Program-made: the position numbers and the translations under genes
Notes under the pieces: model-generated
Seen by the model: the letters and a program-made list of their open reading frames with translations, nothing else
What the model was told of the DNA's origin: nothing
Databases searched by the model: none
NCBI GenBank assembly: GCA_943913645.1
Contig: CALTYZ010000025.1
Span: forward strand, 1 to 32,942
DNA: 32,942 nucleotides
Source of the DNA: an uncultured Corynebacterium sp.
GTDB lineage: Bacteria; Actinomycetota; Actinomycetes; Mycobacteriales; Mycobacteriaceae
Direction of reading: 5' to 3'
In this document: positions 1-8,994 of the stretch, piece after piece
Position numbering within the stretch: the first letter of the stretch is position 1
How the letters are laid out: each line of letters opens with the position of its first letter

Positions 1-52
<52 letters not shown>

Positions 53-77
53 CCCTTTTGTGTACGTGGTTGTACAC

Positions 78-1610
78 CTAGTTGTCTGCGCCTGCCAGTG
101 ATGCTGGCAGCTTCACCATGTCACGCAGCGACTGAGCAAACCCGAGTACTGCCGTAAGTGCAGCAACGACCCAATTGAGAATGGCAGCCGGAGTCAAATC
201 CTCAACCGAGCTGCCGTCTTCCTCTGCTGGCTTATCGGCCCACCACTTGTCCAAGGTCAGCCGGGCAATGGTGGTGTTATCGATGTATGCACCGCGCACC
301 TTGTCTGTATCCACGACAGAGCTCTTGATATCGCCAGCACCAGCGCCTTTGAAGAAGAACGGCACGAGCTGGTTGGTGTGATCGCCGGACAGGTAGTTGT
401 GGATCGGGGTTTCACCTTGCGCGCCGGTCAGTGCGCTGAATTCCTGCGGATCCTCCGGGCCGGTCAGGTAGCCGGTCTCATGGTCGGCAGTGACCACAAC
501 CAGCGTTTCATCCCAGGAGGAGTTCTCTTCGACCCACGTGTTCACAGCGGCGACAGCCTCGTTGAACGCGATGGTCTCTTCGATATCGCGGCTGATGGAG
601 TTGTCGTGGCCGGACCAGTCGATGGCGCCGCCCTCAATCATGAGTTGGAAGCCTTTGTCATTCTGATTCAGCACGTTGAGCGCCCCTAGGGACATGGTGG
701 CCAGGTCAGCAACGCCTTCGTTGAACGCGGTGGTGTAGGGTGCCACGCCTTGAGCTTTGTAGTCTTTACCGCTGCGCTTTTGCTGCAGCGTATCTGCGAC
801 AGGAGCCAGTCCGAAGACCTTGTCATCGCCTTCGGCAACGCCCTTTGCCAGCGACTCGAAGTCAGCCTGGTCAGTGATGACACGCCACGTGGAGTCCTCA
901 GCGTTGAGCGCGTTGTAGTCAGCTTCGGAGATGTACTTCCACTTCGGAGCATCCAGGCGCTGTGCATTGTCGTCGTAGTACGGGTGACCTGCGCCCATGA
1001 TGACGCTTAAGTCACCGTTGAGCATCTCGTTGGCCATTTCCTGGTACGCGTTGCGGTTCGCGTTGTGCGCCCCCCACCCGGCTGGAGTGGCGTGGTTAAA
1101 CGGCACGGAGGTGACCACACCTGCGGATTTGCCCTGTTGCACGGCGCGCTGGGCGGTGTTTTCTAGTTTGGTGCCCTGCGGGTCGATGCCGATGGTGCCG
1201 TTGTTCGTTTTCACACCAGTAGCCATTGCGGTTGCGGCGGCGGCGGAGTCGGTGAAGTTTTTCTTGATCCACTCACGATCGCTCCAGGCGAGCTGCTTGT
1301 CGTAGGTGTTGCCTGCCTGGAAGGTGGACATGGACACTTTGTCCCAGTTCTCGTAGACCTGCACGGGCTCGCCGGGCAGCTCAGCGATGGCGTTGAAGTC
1401 GTTTTCACCAGTGAGCTGGTAGCGGCTTTGGCCGGTCTGCCAAAGGTTGGCGGCGACAAGGTGGTTGTAGCCCATGCCGTCGCCGATCATGTAGATGATG
1501 TTCTTCGGTGTGCTGTCCTGCGCGTGTGCAGGGGTTGCAATGACTGCGAGTGCGGTGATGGAGGCGGTGGCCGCGGCTGTTGCGCGGTAAGCCCAGGTGG
1601 AGGTACGCAT
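78..1610 (-). CDS. phoA: secreted alkaline phosphatase, PhoA family
   Basis: 510-aa secreted phosphomonoesterase that would release inorganic phosphate from organic esters outside the membrane. Residues 1-30 form a signal peptide ending in a TPAHA/Q-type cleavage site. Alkaline phosphatase motifs follow in order: the metal-binding aspartate in MIGDGMGYNH (about 41-50), the nucleophilic serine in FTDSAAAATAMATGVKT, GGAIDWSGHDNS, VVVTADHETG, and the metal-binding histidine in SGDHTNQLVPFF. The last about 40 residues contain a hydrophobic stretch (LNWVVAALTAVLGFA) that could be a membrane anchor, as seen in some actinobacterial exoenzymes. The start is supported by GAAGGA 5 nt upstream of ATG. 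It lies downstream of the membrane-protein gene on the same strand, 166 bp away, so it probably has its own promoter. The symbol denotes the family. Confidence 0.93.
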   Translation of the reverse strand: MRTSTWAYRATAAATASITALAVIATPAHAQDSTPKNIIYMIGDGMGYNHLVAANLWQTGQSRYQLTGENDFNAIAELPGEPVQVYENWDKVSMSTFQAGNTYDKQLAWSDREWIKKNFTDSAAAATAMATGVKTNNGTIGIDPQGTKLENTAQRAVQQGKSAGVVTSVPFNHATPAGWGAHNANRNAYQEMANEMLNGDLSVIMGAGHPYYDDNAQRLDAPKWKYISEADYNALNAEDSTWRVITDQADFESLAKGVAEGDDKVFGLAPVADTLQQKRSGKDYKAQGVAPYTTAFNEGVADLATMSLGALNVLNQNDKGFQLMIEGGAIDWSGHDNSISRDIEETIAFNEAVAAVNTWVEENSSWDETLVVVTADHETGYLTGPEDPQEFSALTGAQGETPIHNYLSGDHTNQLVPFFFKGAGAGDIKSSVVDTDKVRGAYIDNTTIARLTLDKWWADKPAEEDGSSVEDLTPAAILNWVVAALTAVLGFAQSLRDMVKLPASLAGADN

Positions 1611-1776
1611 AATGATCCTTCAACAATGAGGTTGGATACAAACGCCATCGGGCGGTGAAGCCAACGCTAAATGTTGGGGGTGAATTTGGCGCAACCTTGA
1701 CCTGAGCTTGAAGTAAACAGATGCTTAATCTCGCATGACTGCTCTGCCACACCCCACAACCAGCAAATATCGGATA
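1611..1776 (-). promoter_or_regulatory. intergenic region upstream of alkaline phosphatase
   Basis: The 166 bp between the membrane-protein gene and the alkaline phosphatase gene hold a 5-bp inverted repeat, CCAAC (1661-1665) with GTTGG (1673-1677), and a 13-bp perfect palindrome, AATATCGGATATT (1766-1778), which overlaps the upstream stop codon. On the minus strand there are two TTCACC hexamers. Phosphate-responsive control would be expected for such an enzyme, but I see no convincing PhoR-type direct repeat. The -10 box is not clear. Confidence 0.35.
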
Positions 1777-3294
1777 TTAGCCCTCGAGCATACGAGCATG
1801 CTTATCGACGATAGCCAACCCCAACGCCGCCATCACCAAAGAAAGCACCATGCCGGAGCCCACAGCCAGGTACGAACCATGATTGCCAACAGCCGACAAC
1901 GCCGCCGTCGTCCAGTGCATTGGCGCAACCGCAGATGCAGCCGCCCACCCGTCGGCAATCGGTGCTGCCGCAGCAGTACGCCACACCCAACCCACCAGGC
2001 CAATTTGCACAAGCGCGAGTACTGCAGCCACACCAATGCCAACCTGCACCCCAAACGCCCCGGCCAGCGACGCACTCAACCCAGCCGACGCCAACGCACC
2101 CAACAACAACACGAGCGCGCACAGCGCAAGCTGGCCTGCCCCAAGGCCCGTACCAACCACCACGGTAAGCAACCACCCCGCCGCAGCCATCAGGGCTGCA
2201 CCACCAAGCATGACAACCGCACCACGGCGCCGCCGCCGCGCCTGGTCAGGTCCGCGACGCGCAAAGGCGCTTTCGCTCATCGCCACACCCGCAAGCGCAA
2301 CACCCCCAAGAGTGAGCAACGCGGCGACCAGCATTGCCGCCACAGGTGAAAATGACGAGGACGCCTGCCCACCCTCTGCCCCCTCGGCATCGTCACCGCC
2401 GACAGCCGCACCCGCAGCGTCCGCACCGGTTGCCGCGACCGGTAGTGCCGCGCGCACCTGACGCACACTCTGGGCAGACTGGTTCGCCATCGTGTCGATC
2501 CGTTGCACACCCCCGACCAACTCGCCAACCCCATCTTGGGCAGTACCAGCATTGCTGTTGATCTCGGCAAGCCCCTTAGCCAGATCAGCCGCCCCCTTCG
2601 TCGCGGCGAAAACACCATCGTGATAGGCGTATCCGGGGGTTGAAAGCTGATTTGCTACCTCGCGCGAACCGGTACGCAGCTGCTCCATCTGAGCAACCGT
2701 GTCAGGCGGCAACTCTGCCGTCACTGCCTGTTCACGCAACCCAGTCAGTGCCACCCGAGCTGCCTCCACCTCCGGGTCGCGGCTTTCACGTGTGCCTTCC
2801 AACGCCCGGTCAATGGCGGCCACGACCTGCCCGCGCACCGCCTCAAACCCGGACACCTCATCAATGACCCCGCCGACCGCATCCGCGACTTCCGTGGCGC
2901 CAGCGGCCAACTGGCCGGTACCGGCCTGCAACTCCACCATCCCAGAGGAGAGTTGCTGGGAGCCTGCTTCGGCTTGGGCAAGGGCGTCGATAAGCTGGCG
3001 TGTGCCCTCATCCAACTCCGCGGTACCCCCGACGAGCTGCGAAGTGGCGGCCGTGAGCAACCCGAGTTGGGAGCCGGCCTCCCCTGTCGCCCGGCGCGCA
3101 TCCTGCAACCCATCCGGGCCCGCAACAACCGGTGGCGCACCCGCAGCACCCGAGTCCTCCTGCTCATTTGTCCAGGTCGTTGAGGGGGCCATCGGCAAGA
3201 AGGCACCCAGCGCTAACACCACTATTGCTACCCACATCTGCCACCTCATGTCGCGCAATATAACCCGTGCAGCTGCATGAATAAAGACAGGCAC
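1777..3294 (-). CDS. membrane protein with Pip/YhgE-like extracellular repeats
   Basis: 505-aa membrane protein of unknown function. One N-terminal membrane segment (about 15-35, WVAIVVLALGAFLPMAP) is followed by a region of about 230 residues rich in A, G, Q and L. That region carries heptad-like repeats such as LSSGMVELQAGTGQLAAG and LVGGTAELDEGTRQLIDA, typical of the extracellular part of YhgE/Pip family proteins. Residues from about 315 form four to five transmembrane segments. Full-length Pip proteins are longer and have a larger N-terminal domain, so this is a short member or relative. The first possible start is GTG at 3294. An ATG at 3249 (MRWQMWVAIVV) is also reasonable and neither has a strong ribosome binding site. 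Divergent from the mrp operon. Confidence 0.7.
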   Translation of the reverse strand: MPVFIHAAARVILRDMRWQMWVAIVVLALGAFLPMAPSTTWTNEQEDSGAAGAPPVVAGPDGLQDARRATGEAGSQLGLLTAATSQLVGGTAELDEGTRQLIDALAQAEAGSQQLSSGMVELQAGTGQLAAGATEVADAVGGVIDEVSGFEAVRGQVVAAIDRALEGTRESRDPEVEAARVALTGLREQAVTAELPPDTVAQMEQLRTGSREVANQLSTPGYAYHDGVFAATKGAADLAKGLAEINSNAGTAQDGVGELVGGVQRIDTMANQSAQSVRQVRAALPVAATGADAAGAAVGGDDAEGAEGGQASSSFSPVAAMLVAALLTLGGVALAGVAMSESAFARRGPDQARRRRRGAVVMLGGAALMAAAGWLLTVVVGTGLGAGQLALCALVLLLGALASAGLSASLAGAFGVQVGIGVAAVLALVQIGLVGWVWRTAAAAPIADGWAAASAVAPMHWTTAALSAVGNHGSYLAVGSGMVLSLVMAALGLAIVDKHARMLEG

Positions 3295-3356
3295 ACCGCG
3301 TTCACCCCGAATTGGTACGGTTTAACCTGGCGCGGTTTCTCCACCGCTTCTGCCAC

Positions 3357-3385
3357 TGTCAGTATCAAACCGTATTCCATAGTCT
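3357..3385 (+). promoter_or_regulatory. candidate promoter of the mrp operon
   Basis: A -35-like TGTCAG (3357-3362) is followed by a 17-nt spacer and a -10 box TAGTCT (3380-3385). The expected transcription start would be about 10 nt before the mrpA ATG at 3402, giving a very short leader. It sits in the divergent intergenic region 3295-3401. The match to the -35 consensus is partial. Confidence 0.4.
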
Positions 3386-3401
3386 GCTCTAAAGGGCCCC
3401 C

Positions 3402-6326
3402 ATGACACTTCTGCTCGTGCTCGCTCTCGTCGCGGCGGCGGTAGTGCTGTCGCCCGTTCTTGTGCGGGTGATGGACAAATACGCCGGCTGGCCGCTTGCC
3501 CTGCTACTTTTCGCCGCTGCCGCACTGCTCGGACAACAGTTCCCAACTGTTGCGGCTGGCAATGACCTGACGTGGGGGTTTACCTGGCTCAGCGACATTC
3601 TCGGCCCGGGCAGCAGCGTCGAATTCCTGCTGCGGGCAGACGGGTTGAGCATCTTTTTCGCTCTGCTCGCCTTGGTGATCGGCGCAGTGGTGCTCATTTA
3701 CTCCGCCGCGTATCTTCCCCCGCGCGCAGGCAACGTGAGCTTCTACACCATCATGACAGCGTTCACCCTTTCGGTGCTGCTGCTGGTGCTGGCCGGTGAC
3801 GCGGTGCTGCTGTTTATCGGCTGGGAGCTGGTTTCCATCGCGTCGTTTTTGCTCATTGCGCGCTCTGGCAGCTCCGGGGAGGCCGGGTCATACCGCACGC
3901 TCATGCTCACGTTCTTCGGCGGATTGACCCTGCTCGCAGCGTTGGCCATTATTTGCGTCCAGGCCGGCACGACCTCGCTTGAAGGCATGCTGTCAGCCGA
4001 CTTCTGGCATGACGACAGCAAGCTTGTCACCGGGGTTGCGGTACTGATCGCCCTATCCGCGTTTACCAAGGCCGCCCAGTTTCCGTTTCACTTCTGGCTG
4101 CCAGAAGCGATGGCCGCCGCCACACCGGTCTCCGCGTTTCTGCACGCCGCCGCCGTGGTCAAAGCCGGTATCTATGTGCTGCTTCGCTTTTCGACGGTCC
4201 TTGCCTCCACCCCAGTCTGGAACCACCTCCTCCTGGTGACCGGGCTGTTCACCGCGTTGATGGCAGCGGCTTTCGCCATCACGAAAACGGACCTGAAGCA
4301 CCTGACCGCCTACTCCACCGTGTCGCACCTGGGGTGGATCGTTGCCGCAATTGGTGTGGGCACCGAACTCGCCCTGGCGGCTGCGCTGACTCACACGCTT
4401 GCCCACGCACTGTTCAAGTCCTCGTTATTCATGCTCATTGGTGTGGTCGACCACCAGGCGGGTTCACGCGATATACGGCGCCTGGGCAAGCTGTGGAACG
4501 CTATGCCATTCACGTTTGGCTCCACCGTTATAGCTGCAGCGTCCATGGCTGCTGTCCCGCCGCTGTTCGGGTTCATCTCAAAAGAGTCGATCCTGACTGC
4601 TTTCAATGAACTCGGCGGCACAAGCGCCGCGGTGCTGCTCACCATCGCAGGTATCGCCGCCTTTTTCACCTTTGTGTACTCGGCGAAGATCGTCTTCGGC
4701 GCGTTTGTGGACGGGCCGAAAGACATGAGCGGCGTCCACGAAGCACCCGTTGCGCTGTGGTTACCGGCCGCGCTGCCGGGCCTCATGTCTGCCGTCGTGC
4801 CGTTTTTGCTCGTGCAGGTTGACGGCCCGATCAGCGCTGGGGTGCAGGCAATCACCGGCCAGGACTACCACTTTCACCTTGCACTCTTCCACGGCATCAA
4901 CGCCGCGTTCATCGTGTCGATGACGGTCCTGGCAGCTGGGGTAGCGTTCGTCGTCTTCGCCCGCCGCACCGTGTTTGAGCGGGTAGAAAATAAAGAGCTT
5001 CTGCCATTTTCCGGCAATGACGTCCTGTCGCGCTGCACGAGCCTGCTTAGCCGCATTGGACGTGGCTTCGGTGCCCTTGCTGACGGCTTCAACCCTTCGC
5101 GCCACCTTGTCCCGCTGCTCGCACTCGCAATCACGATTGCGCTGAGCACCACGATTGGCGCGTTGCGCGGCGGCGGTATCGACGGTGTCGCGCCTGCACC
5201 GCGCGCCGACGGAATCGACGTGTGGTGGGATATCATCCCGTTCGCCATCATTGTGCTGAGCATCATCGGGCTGATCACCACCCGCTCTCGTCTGGCGTCC
5301 ACGGTGCTCATCGGCACCGTCGGCGTTGGCATGACACTGCAGATGCTCATGCTCGGCGCACCTGATGTCGCACTCACCCAATTCCTGGTGGAAGCCCTCA
5401 CAGTTGTGGTGATGATGGTGGTGCTGCGCTACCAGCCGCGCATGTTCCCAGCTACCCCGCGGCGGCGTCAAGCATTCGCCGCTGTGCTCGCCCTACTCGC
5501 CGGCGCTGCCGCGTTTTTCGGCGTGTGGGGCCTGCTCGGTCGGCGTGGGCGGTCGGACCTTGCCGAATGGTACCTCACCGACGGGGCGGACCTGACCGGG
5601 GCGGACAATATCGTCGCCGTGATCATCGTCGAATTCCGCGGCTTTGACACCCTCGGCGAACTGTCCGTGCTTGGCATGGCCGCGGTCGTGCTTGCTGCGG
5701 TGACTCAATCCATGCCGCGGCACATGTTTGAAGCGGGCACCCGCCCGCGCCCCTTCGGCCAGTCTCAGTTCAACTCGCTCCCGCTGCGTAAAGCGACCGC
5801 ACTCGTTGTTCCCGTGCTCGTCGTGCTCTCTGTCATCATCTTCTACCGTGGCCACCACGCCCCAGGCGGCGGTTTCGTCGCCGCGCTGGTGCTAGCCACC
5901 GGCTTTGCACTCAGTTACCTCTCGCGCGGGGCGGACGCATACGTGGTCAAGCAATCCACACCAGTCAACCTCGCCGGTTGGGGCATCATCATCGCAATCG
6001 CCTCCGGGTTCCTCGGCTTTGTCGAAGGTGGTTTCCTGTACGCCATCCACGGTGAAATCGCCGGGGAGCACCTGAGCACCTCACTCATCTTCGACTTCGG
6101 TATCTACCTTGCTGTTTTGGGCATGGTCACCCAGGCCATCAACGCGCTCGGCGGCTACCTGCGCCCCGGCACTGAGCTTGACAATCTGGATTACACCCGT
6201 GACGCTCCAGGCAACCCGCTGCCGTCGGTGCCCGAACCGGAAGCACCAGAGCAGCCGGTGGACTCCCACCCGGCGCCGCTCAACCCAGCAGACAACCCGC
6301 GATCCGCCACGGAAAAGGAGCTTTAA
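3402..6326 (+). CDS. mrpA: Na+(K+)/H+ antiporter subunit A fused to subunit B (MrpA-MrpB)
   Basis: 974-aa integral membrane protein, the largest subunit of the Mrp multisubunit cation/proton antiporter. The N-terminal about 500 residues are a NuoL/ND5-like channel domain; GWELVSIASFLLI and WLPEAMAAATPVSAFLHAA are its characteristic conserved segments. An MrpA C-terminal domain follows, including the MNHB-related stretch LMLGAPDVALTQFLVEALT. From about residue 785 (FGQSQFNSLPLRKATALV) the protein continues as an MrpB domain with FYRGHHAPGGGFVAAL and four predicted helices. The operon has no separate mrpB, so the two subunits are fused, as known in actinobacteria. The last about 50 residues are Pro- and acid-rich. 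First gene of the operon. Confidence 0.95.
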   Translation: MTLLLVLALVAAAVVLSPVLVRVMDKYAGWPLALLLFAAAALLGQQFPTVAAGNDLTWGFTWLSDILGPGSSVEFLLRADGLSIFFALLALVIGAVVLIYSAAYLPPRAGNVSFYTIMTAFTLSVLLLVLAGDAVLLFIGWELVSIASFLLIARSGSSGEAGSYRTLMLTFFGGLTLLAALAIICVQAGTTSLEGMLSADFWHDDSKLVTGVAVLIALSAFTKAAQFPFHFWLPEAMAAATPVSAFLHAAAVVKAGIYVLLRFSTVLASTPVWNHLLLVTGLFTALMAAAFAITKTDLKHLTAYSTVSHLGWIVAAIGVGTELALAAALTHTLAHALFKSSLFMLIGVVDHQAGSRDIRRLGKLWNAMPFTFGSTVIAAASMAAVPPLFGFISKESILTAFNELGGTSAAVLLTIAGIAAFFTFVYSAKIVFGAFVDGPKDMSGVHEAPVALWLPAALPGLMSAVVPFLLVQVDGPISAGVQAITGQDYHFHLALFHGINAAFIVSMTVLAAGVAFVVFARRTVFERVENKELLPFSGNDVLSRCTSLLSRIGRGFGALADGFNPSRHLVPLLALAITIALSTTIGALRGGGIDGVAPAPRADGIDVWWDIIPFAIIVLSIIGLITTRSRLASTVLIGTVGVGMTLQMLMLGAPDVALTQFLVEALTVVVMMVVLRYQPRMFPATPRRRQAFAAVLALLAGAAAFFGVWGLLGRRGRSDLAEWYLTDGADLTGADNIVAVIIVEFRGFDTLGELSVLGMAAVVLAAVTQSMPRHMFEAGTRPRPFGQSQFNSLPLRKATALVVPVLVVLSVIIFYRGHHAPGGGFVAALVLATGFALSYLSRGADAYVVKQSTPVNLAGWGIIIAIASGFLGFVEGGFLYAIHGEIAGEHLSTSLIFDFGIYLAVLGMVTQAINALGGYLRPGTELDNLDYTRDAPGNPLPSVPEPEAPEQPVDSHPAPLNPADNPRSATEKEL

Positions 6327-6328
6327 CC

Positions 6329-6775
6329 ATGGTGATGGCCCTGACAATCGCGGTGCTGACCGCCGGCGCTGTCTACCTTGTCATGCAGCGCGGCATGGTG
6401 CGCGTGATCTTCGGTATGTCACTATTCGGCCACGCCTGCAACCTGACATTGTTGGCTGCGGGTGTCGGTGCGTGGCGCGGCGAGGCATTTCCCTCACGCA
6501 CACCGTTTGCAGACATGTCTGACCCACTGCCCCAGGCGTTCGTCCTGACCGCCATTGTGATTGCGATGGCGACCACCACGATCCTGCTCATGCTTGCTTC
6601 CCTCGGCAAAAATGATGACACCGTCGACTTCGACCCCGCCGCAGACCCCAGTGGCCGCGACGCGCCGTCTGGCTCATCGTCCTTGTCCACCGCTGGGCGC
6701 CGCGCACGCTTAAACCCGCGCAAACTTGAACACACTGGCAATACCGACACGAACAACACGGAGGTGCACAACTGA
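6329..6775 (+). CDS. mrpC: Na+/H+ antiporter subunit C (MrpC)
   Basis: 148-aa NuoK-like membrane subunit of the Mrp complex. Three helices are visible: residues about 2-20, 27-47 (VIFGMSLFGHACNLTLLAAG) and 70-92. The conserved DPLPQAFVLTAIVI segment that identifies MrpC lies just before the third. The C-terminal about 50 residues are polar and probably cytoplasmic. The start ATG is 2 nt after the mrpA stop codon and is preceded by AAAAGGAG. The stop TGA shares one base with the mrpD ATG, suggesting translational coupling. Confidence 0.95.
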   Translation: MVMALTIAVLTAGAVYLVMQRGMVRVIFGMSLFGHACNLTLLAAGVGAWRGEAFPSRTPFADMSDPLPQAFVLTAIVIAMATTTILLMLASLGKNDDTVDFDPAADPSGRDAPSGSSSLSTAGRRARLNPRKLEHTGNTDTNNTEVHN

Positions 6776-8301
6776 TGGCTCAGCTCGACACCGCAGCGCT
6801 CCTCCCCGTTTTTGTCGCCCTACCGCTTATCGTTTCCGCGATCACCGCGTTGAACAAGCACAAGCCGCTTAACGACGCCCTGGCGATCCTTGTCCCCGCT
6901 GTCAACCTCATCGGCGGTATCTGGCTATACATCACCACCGCCGAGCACGGCACCATCTCGCACGTGATCGGCCTCTACCAAGGCGGGGTGGGTATCTCCT
7001 TCGCGGCCGACCAATTCTCAGCGGTCATGATCGTGACCACCATGATCGTGGCGTTGACGTCGAACTGGTTCGCGATTGCGGTTGGTGAAACCCAGGCGCG
7101 TTACTACACGCCGCTGACCTTGGTCCTGGTCACCGGCGTCAGCGGGGCACTGCTGACCGCCGACCTGTTCAACTTCTTCGTCATGATCGAGGTGATGCTG
7201 CTGCCGTCATACGGCCTGATCGCCATGACCGGCACACGCCACCGCCTGCTCTCCGCGCGCACCTTTGTGCTGGTCAACCTCGCCGCATCAACAATGCTGG
7301 TGCTTGGTGTGGGCTACGTCTACGGTGTGACCGGCTCCGTCAACATCGCCGCCCTCGAAGGAGCAGCCGCCGGCAACGGGCCAGTCACGGTGGCGATGGG
7401 CATCGTCGTCATCGCCATTGCCGCCAAAGCCGGCGTGTTTCCCGTGCACACCTGGCTGCCACGCACCTACCCTTCCACCTCGGCAGCCGTCATGGGCCTG
7501 TTTTCCGGGCTGCACACGAAAGTCGCCGTCTACATGCTGTTTCGCCTCTGGGTTGTGGTGTTCGACATGGACCCGCGGTGGAACAGCCTCATCATCGTGA
7601 TCATGGTCATCTCCATGCTCATCGGCGGGTTCGCTGGCCTGGCCGAATCCACCCTGCGGCGCGTTTTGGCCTACCAAATGGTCAACGGCATGCCATTCAT
7701 CCTGGTCATGCTGGCGTTCACCGAATCTGGGAGCAACGCTCGCTACGCGCTTGCCGCCGGTTTGCTCTACACCCTCCACCACATGATCACCGTGGGTGCC
7801 CTCGTGCTCAACGTCGGCGCGATTGAAGAAACATACGGCACCGGCGCTATCTCCAAACTTGCAGGGCTTGCCCGGCGCGACCCGGTTACCTCCGCGATCT
7901 TTGCTGCCGGCGCGTTTTCCATCGTCGGTTTTCCGCCGTTTTCGGGCCTGTTCGGCAAAGTGACCATCATGCTCGCCGCCGCACAGCCTGGGGATCTGCG
8001 CTCCTGGGTGGTCATTGGCACCATCATCATCGCCTCCTTCGGTGCGCTGCTGTCCATGATGCGCGTCTGGAAGGAAGTGTTCTGGGGCCGGCCAATGCAG
8101 CACTATCCGGAGGCGTTGAATGTGAGGTGGCGGTTTATTGTGCCGTCGTTAAGCATGATGCTCCTCTCACTGGCGATGTTCATCGGCGCAGGCTGGATGT
8201 GGGACATCACAACCTCAGCAGTCGACGGGCTGCTCGACATCGGCGCCTATTCGACGGCGGTACTCGGTGACAACGCAATCGGCGTGGGAGGGCAGCACTA
8301 A
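6775..8301 (+). CDS. mrpD: Na+/H+ antiporter subunit D (MrpD)
   Basis: 508-aa NuoN/NuoM-like proton-channel subunit of the Mrp antiporter with about 14 transmembrane helices. Conserved signatures are DLFNFFVMIEVMLLPSYGLI (a helix with the essential glutamate), KAGVFPVHTWLPRTYPSTSA (conserved lysine), and LYTLHHMITVGALVLNVGAI. Length is normal for the family. Start and stop codons overlap the neighbouring genes by one base on both sides (TGATG and TAATG), typical of a coupled operon. Confidence 0.95.
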   Translation: MAQLDTAALLPVFVALPLIVSAITALNKHKPLNDALAILVPAVNLIGGIWLYITTAEHGTISHVIGLYQGGVGISFAADQFSAVMIVTTMIVALTSNWFAIAVGETQARYYTPLTLVLVTGVSGALLTADLFNFFVMIEVMLLPSYGLIAMTGTRHRLLSARTFVLVNLAASTMLVLGVGYVYGVTGSVNIAALEGAAAGNGPVTVAMGIVVIAIAAKAGVFPVHTWLPRTYPSTSAAVMGLFSGLHTKVAVYMLFRLWVVVFDMDPRWNSLIIVIMVISMLIGGFAGLAESTLRRVLAYQMVNGMPFILVMLAFTESGSNARYALAAGLLYTLHHMITVGALVLNVGAIEETYGTGAISKLAGLARRDPVTSAIFAAGAFSIVGFPPFSGLFGKVTIMLAAAQPGDLRSWVVIGTIIIASFGALLSMMRVWKEVFWGRPMQHYPEALNVRWRFIVPSLSMMLLSLAMFIGAGWMWDITTSAVDGLLDIGAYSTAVLGDNAIGVGGQH

Positions 8302-8711
8302 TGGGAAGTAACGGCATTGGCCACGTGATTGGCTACACGTTCTGGATTGTGAAGGAAGTATTTGTCGCCGGGCTGAGCGCCACCATCGCCGCGTTCAAAC
8401 CGACCGCTGGTCTTGCACCCGTGATCATCTTCTACCCGCTACGAGTGACCACGGACTGGGACATCTTCTGGTTTTCCACCTCGATCACTGCAACACCTGG
8501 CACCCTGTCACTCGGGCTGCGCCACCGCACAGCACCGGGCGAGCCGGAAGTGCTCATCGTGCAAGCCGCGTTCGGTGCCGACCCGCAGGACATCATCGCC
8601 AGCCTGGCCGACATGGAAGAACACGTCAACCCGCAGGTCAAGGCCACTCCCATTGATCCAGCGACGGTGCCGTGGGAACCATACACCCCATCAGCAGAAA
8701 GGATGGATTAG
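8301..8711 (+). CDS. mrpE: Na+/H+ antiporter subunit E (MrpE)
   Basis: 136-aa MnhE-family subunit needed for assembly and activity of the Mrp complex. A hydrophobic N-terminal part (GYTFWIVKEVFVAGLSATIA) is followed by the diagnostic FWFSTSITATPGTLSLGLR, where the family normally has the NSITLTPGT motif. A small soluble C-terminal domain follows. The family is usually about 160 aa, and this copy has a shortened N-terminal membrane region. It starts inside the mrpD stop codon and ends 4 bp before mrpF. Confidence 0.93.
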   Translation: MGSNGIGHVIGYTFWIVKEVFVAGLSATIAAFKPTAGLAPVIIFYPLRVTTDWDIFWFSTSITATPGTLSLGLRHRTAPGEPEVLIVQAAFGADPQDIIASLADMEEHVNPQVKATPIDPATVPWEPYTPSAERMD

Positions 8712-8715
8712 CCCC

Positions 8716-8994
8716 ATGGGCGCGACACCATTTGAAACCATTGTGATGGCCTGCATCATCATCATGGCCGCCTGTCTACTCGTCGGGCTCGGCGCAATCC
8801 TTGTGACCAAGGATGAACTTTCCCGAGCAGTCCTGGCAGACTTGGTGTTCTACGCCATGATCGCGATCTTCCTCGTGTGGACACTGGTGCGCCAAACCAT
8901 GATCGGCTACGACGTCGCCATCTTGGCGGCGCTGGTGTGCGGGACAATCCCCACCATTTCCATGTCACGCATCATCGCAAGGGGGCGGCGCTAA
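8716..8994 (+). CDS. mrpF: Na+/H+ antiporter subunit F (MrpF)
   Basis: 92-aa subunit with three transmembrane helices (about 5-27, 36-56 and 61-82), the standard size and topology of MrpF. The segment DELSRAVLADLVFYAMIAIF matches the conserved centre of the family, and the protein ends in a basic ARGRR. ATG at 8716 follows the GAAAGGATGG stretch at the end of mrpE, which can serve as ribosome binding site. The TAA stop overlaps the mrpG ATG by one base. Confidence 0.92.
   Translation: MGATPFETIVMACIIIMAACLLVGLGAILVTKDELSRAVLADLVFYAMIAIFLVWTLVRQTMIGYDVAILAALVCGTIPTISMSRIIARGRR

Noticed and set aside
60..77. GTGTAC-GTGGTT-GTACAC hairpin as terminator of the alkaline phosphatase gene
   Set aside because: The stem is only 6 bp and is followed on the minus strand by an A-run, not a U-run.
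1611..1776. Two TTCACC hexamers upstream of the alkaline phosphatase gene as a phosphate-response box
   Set aside because: Spacing is 25 nt and the flanks do not match; a six-base match twice in GC-rich DNA is weak.
5160..5471. Long minus-strand frames inside mrpA and other core genes
   Set aside because: They are antisense shadows of GC-rich coding sequence with His/Arg-rich, non-protein-like translations.
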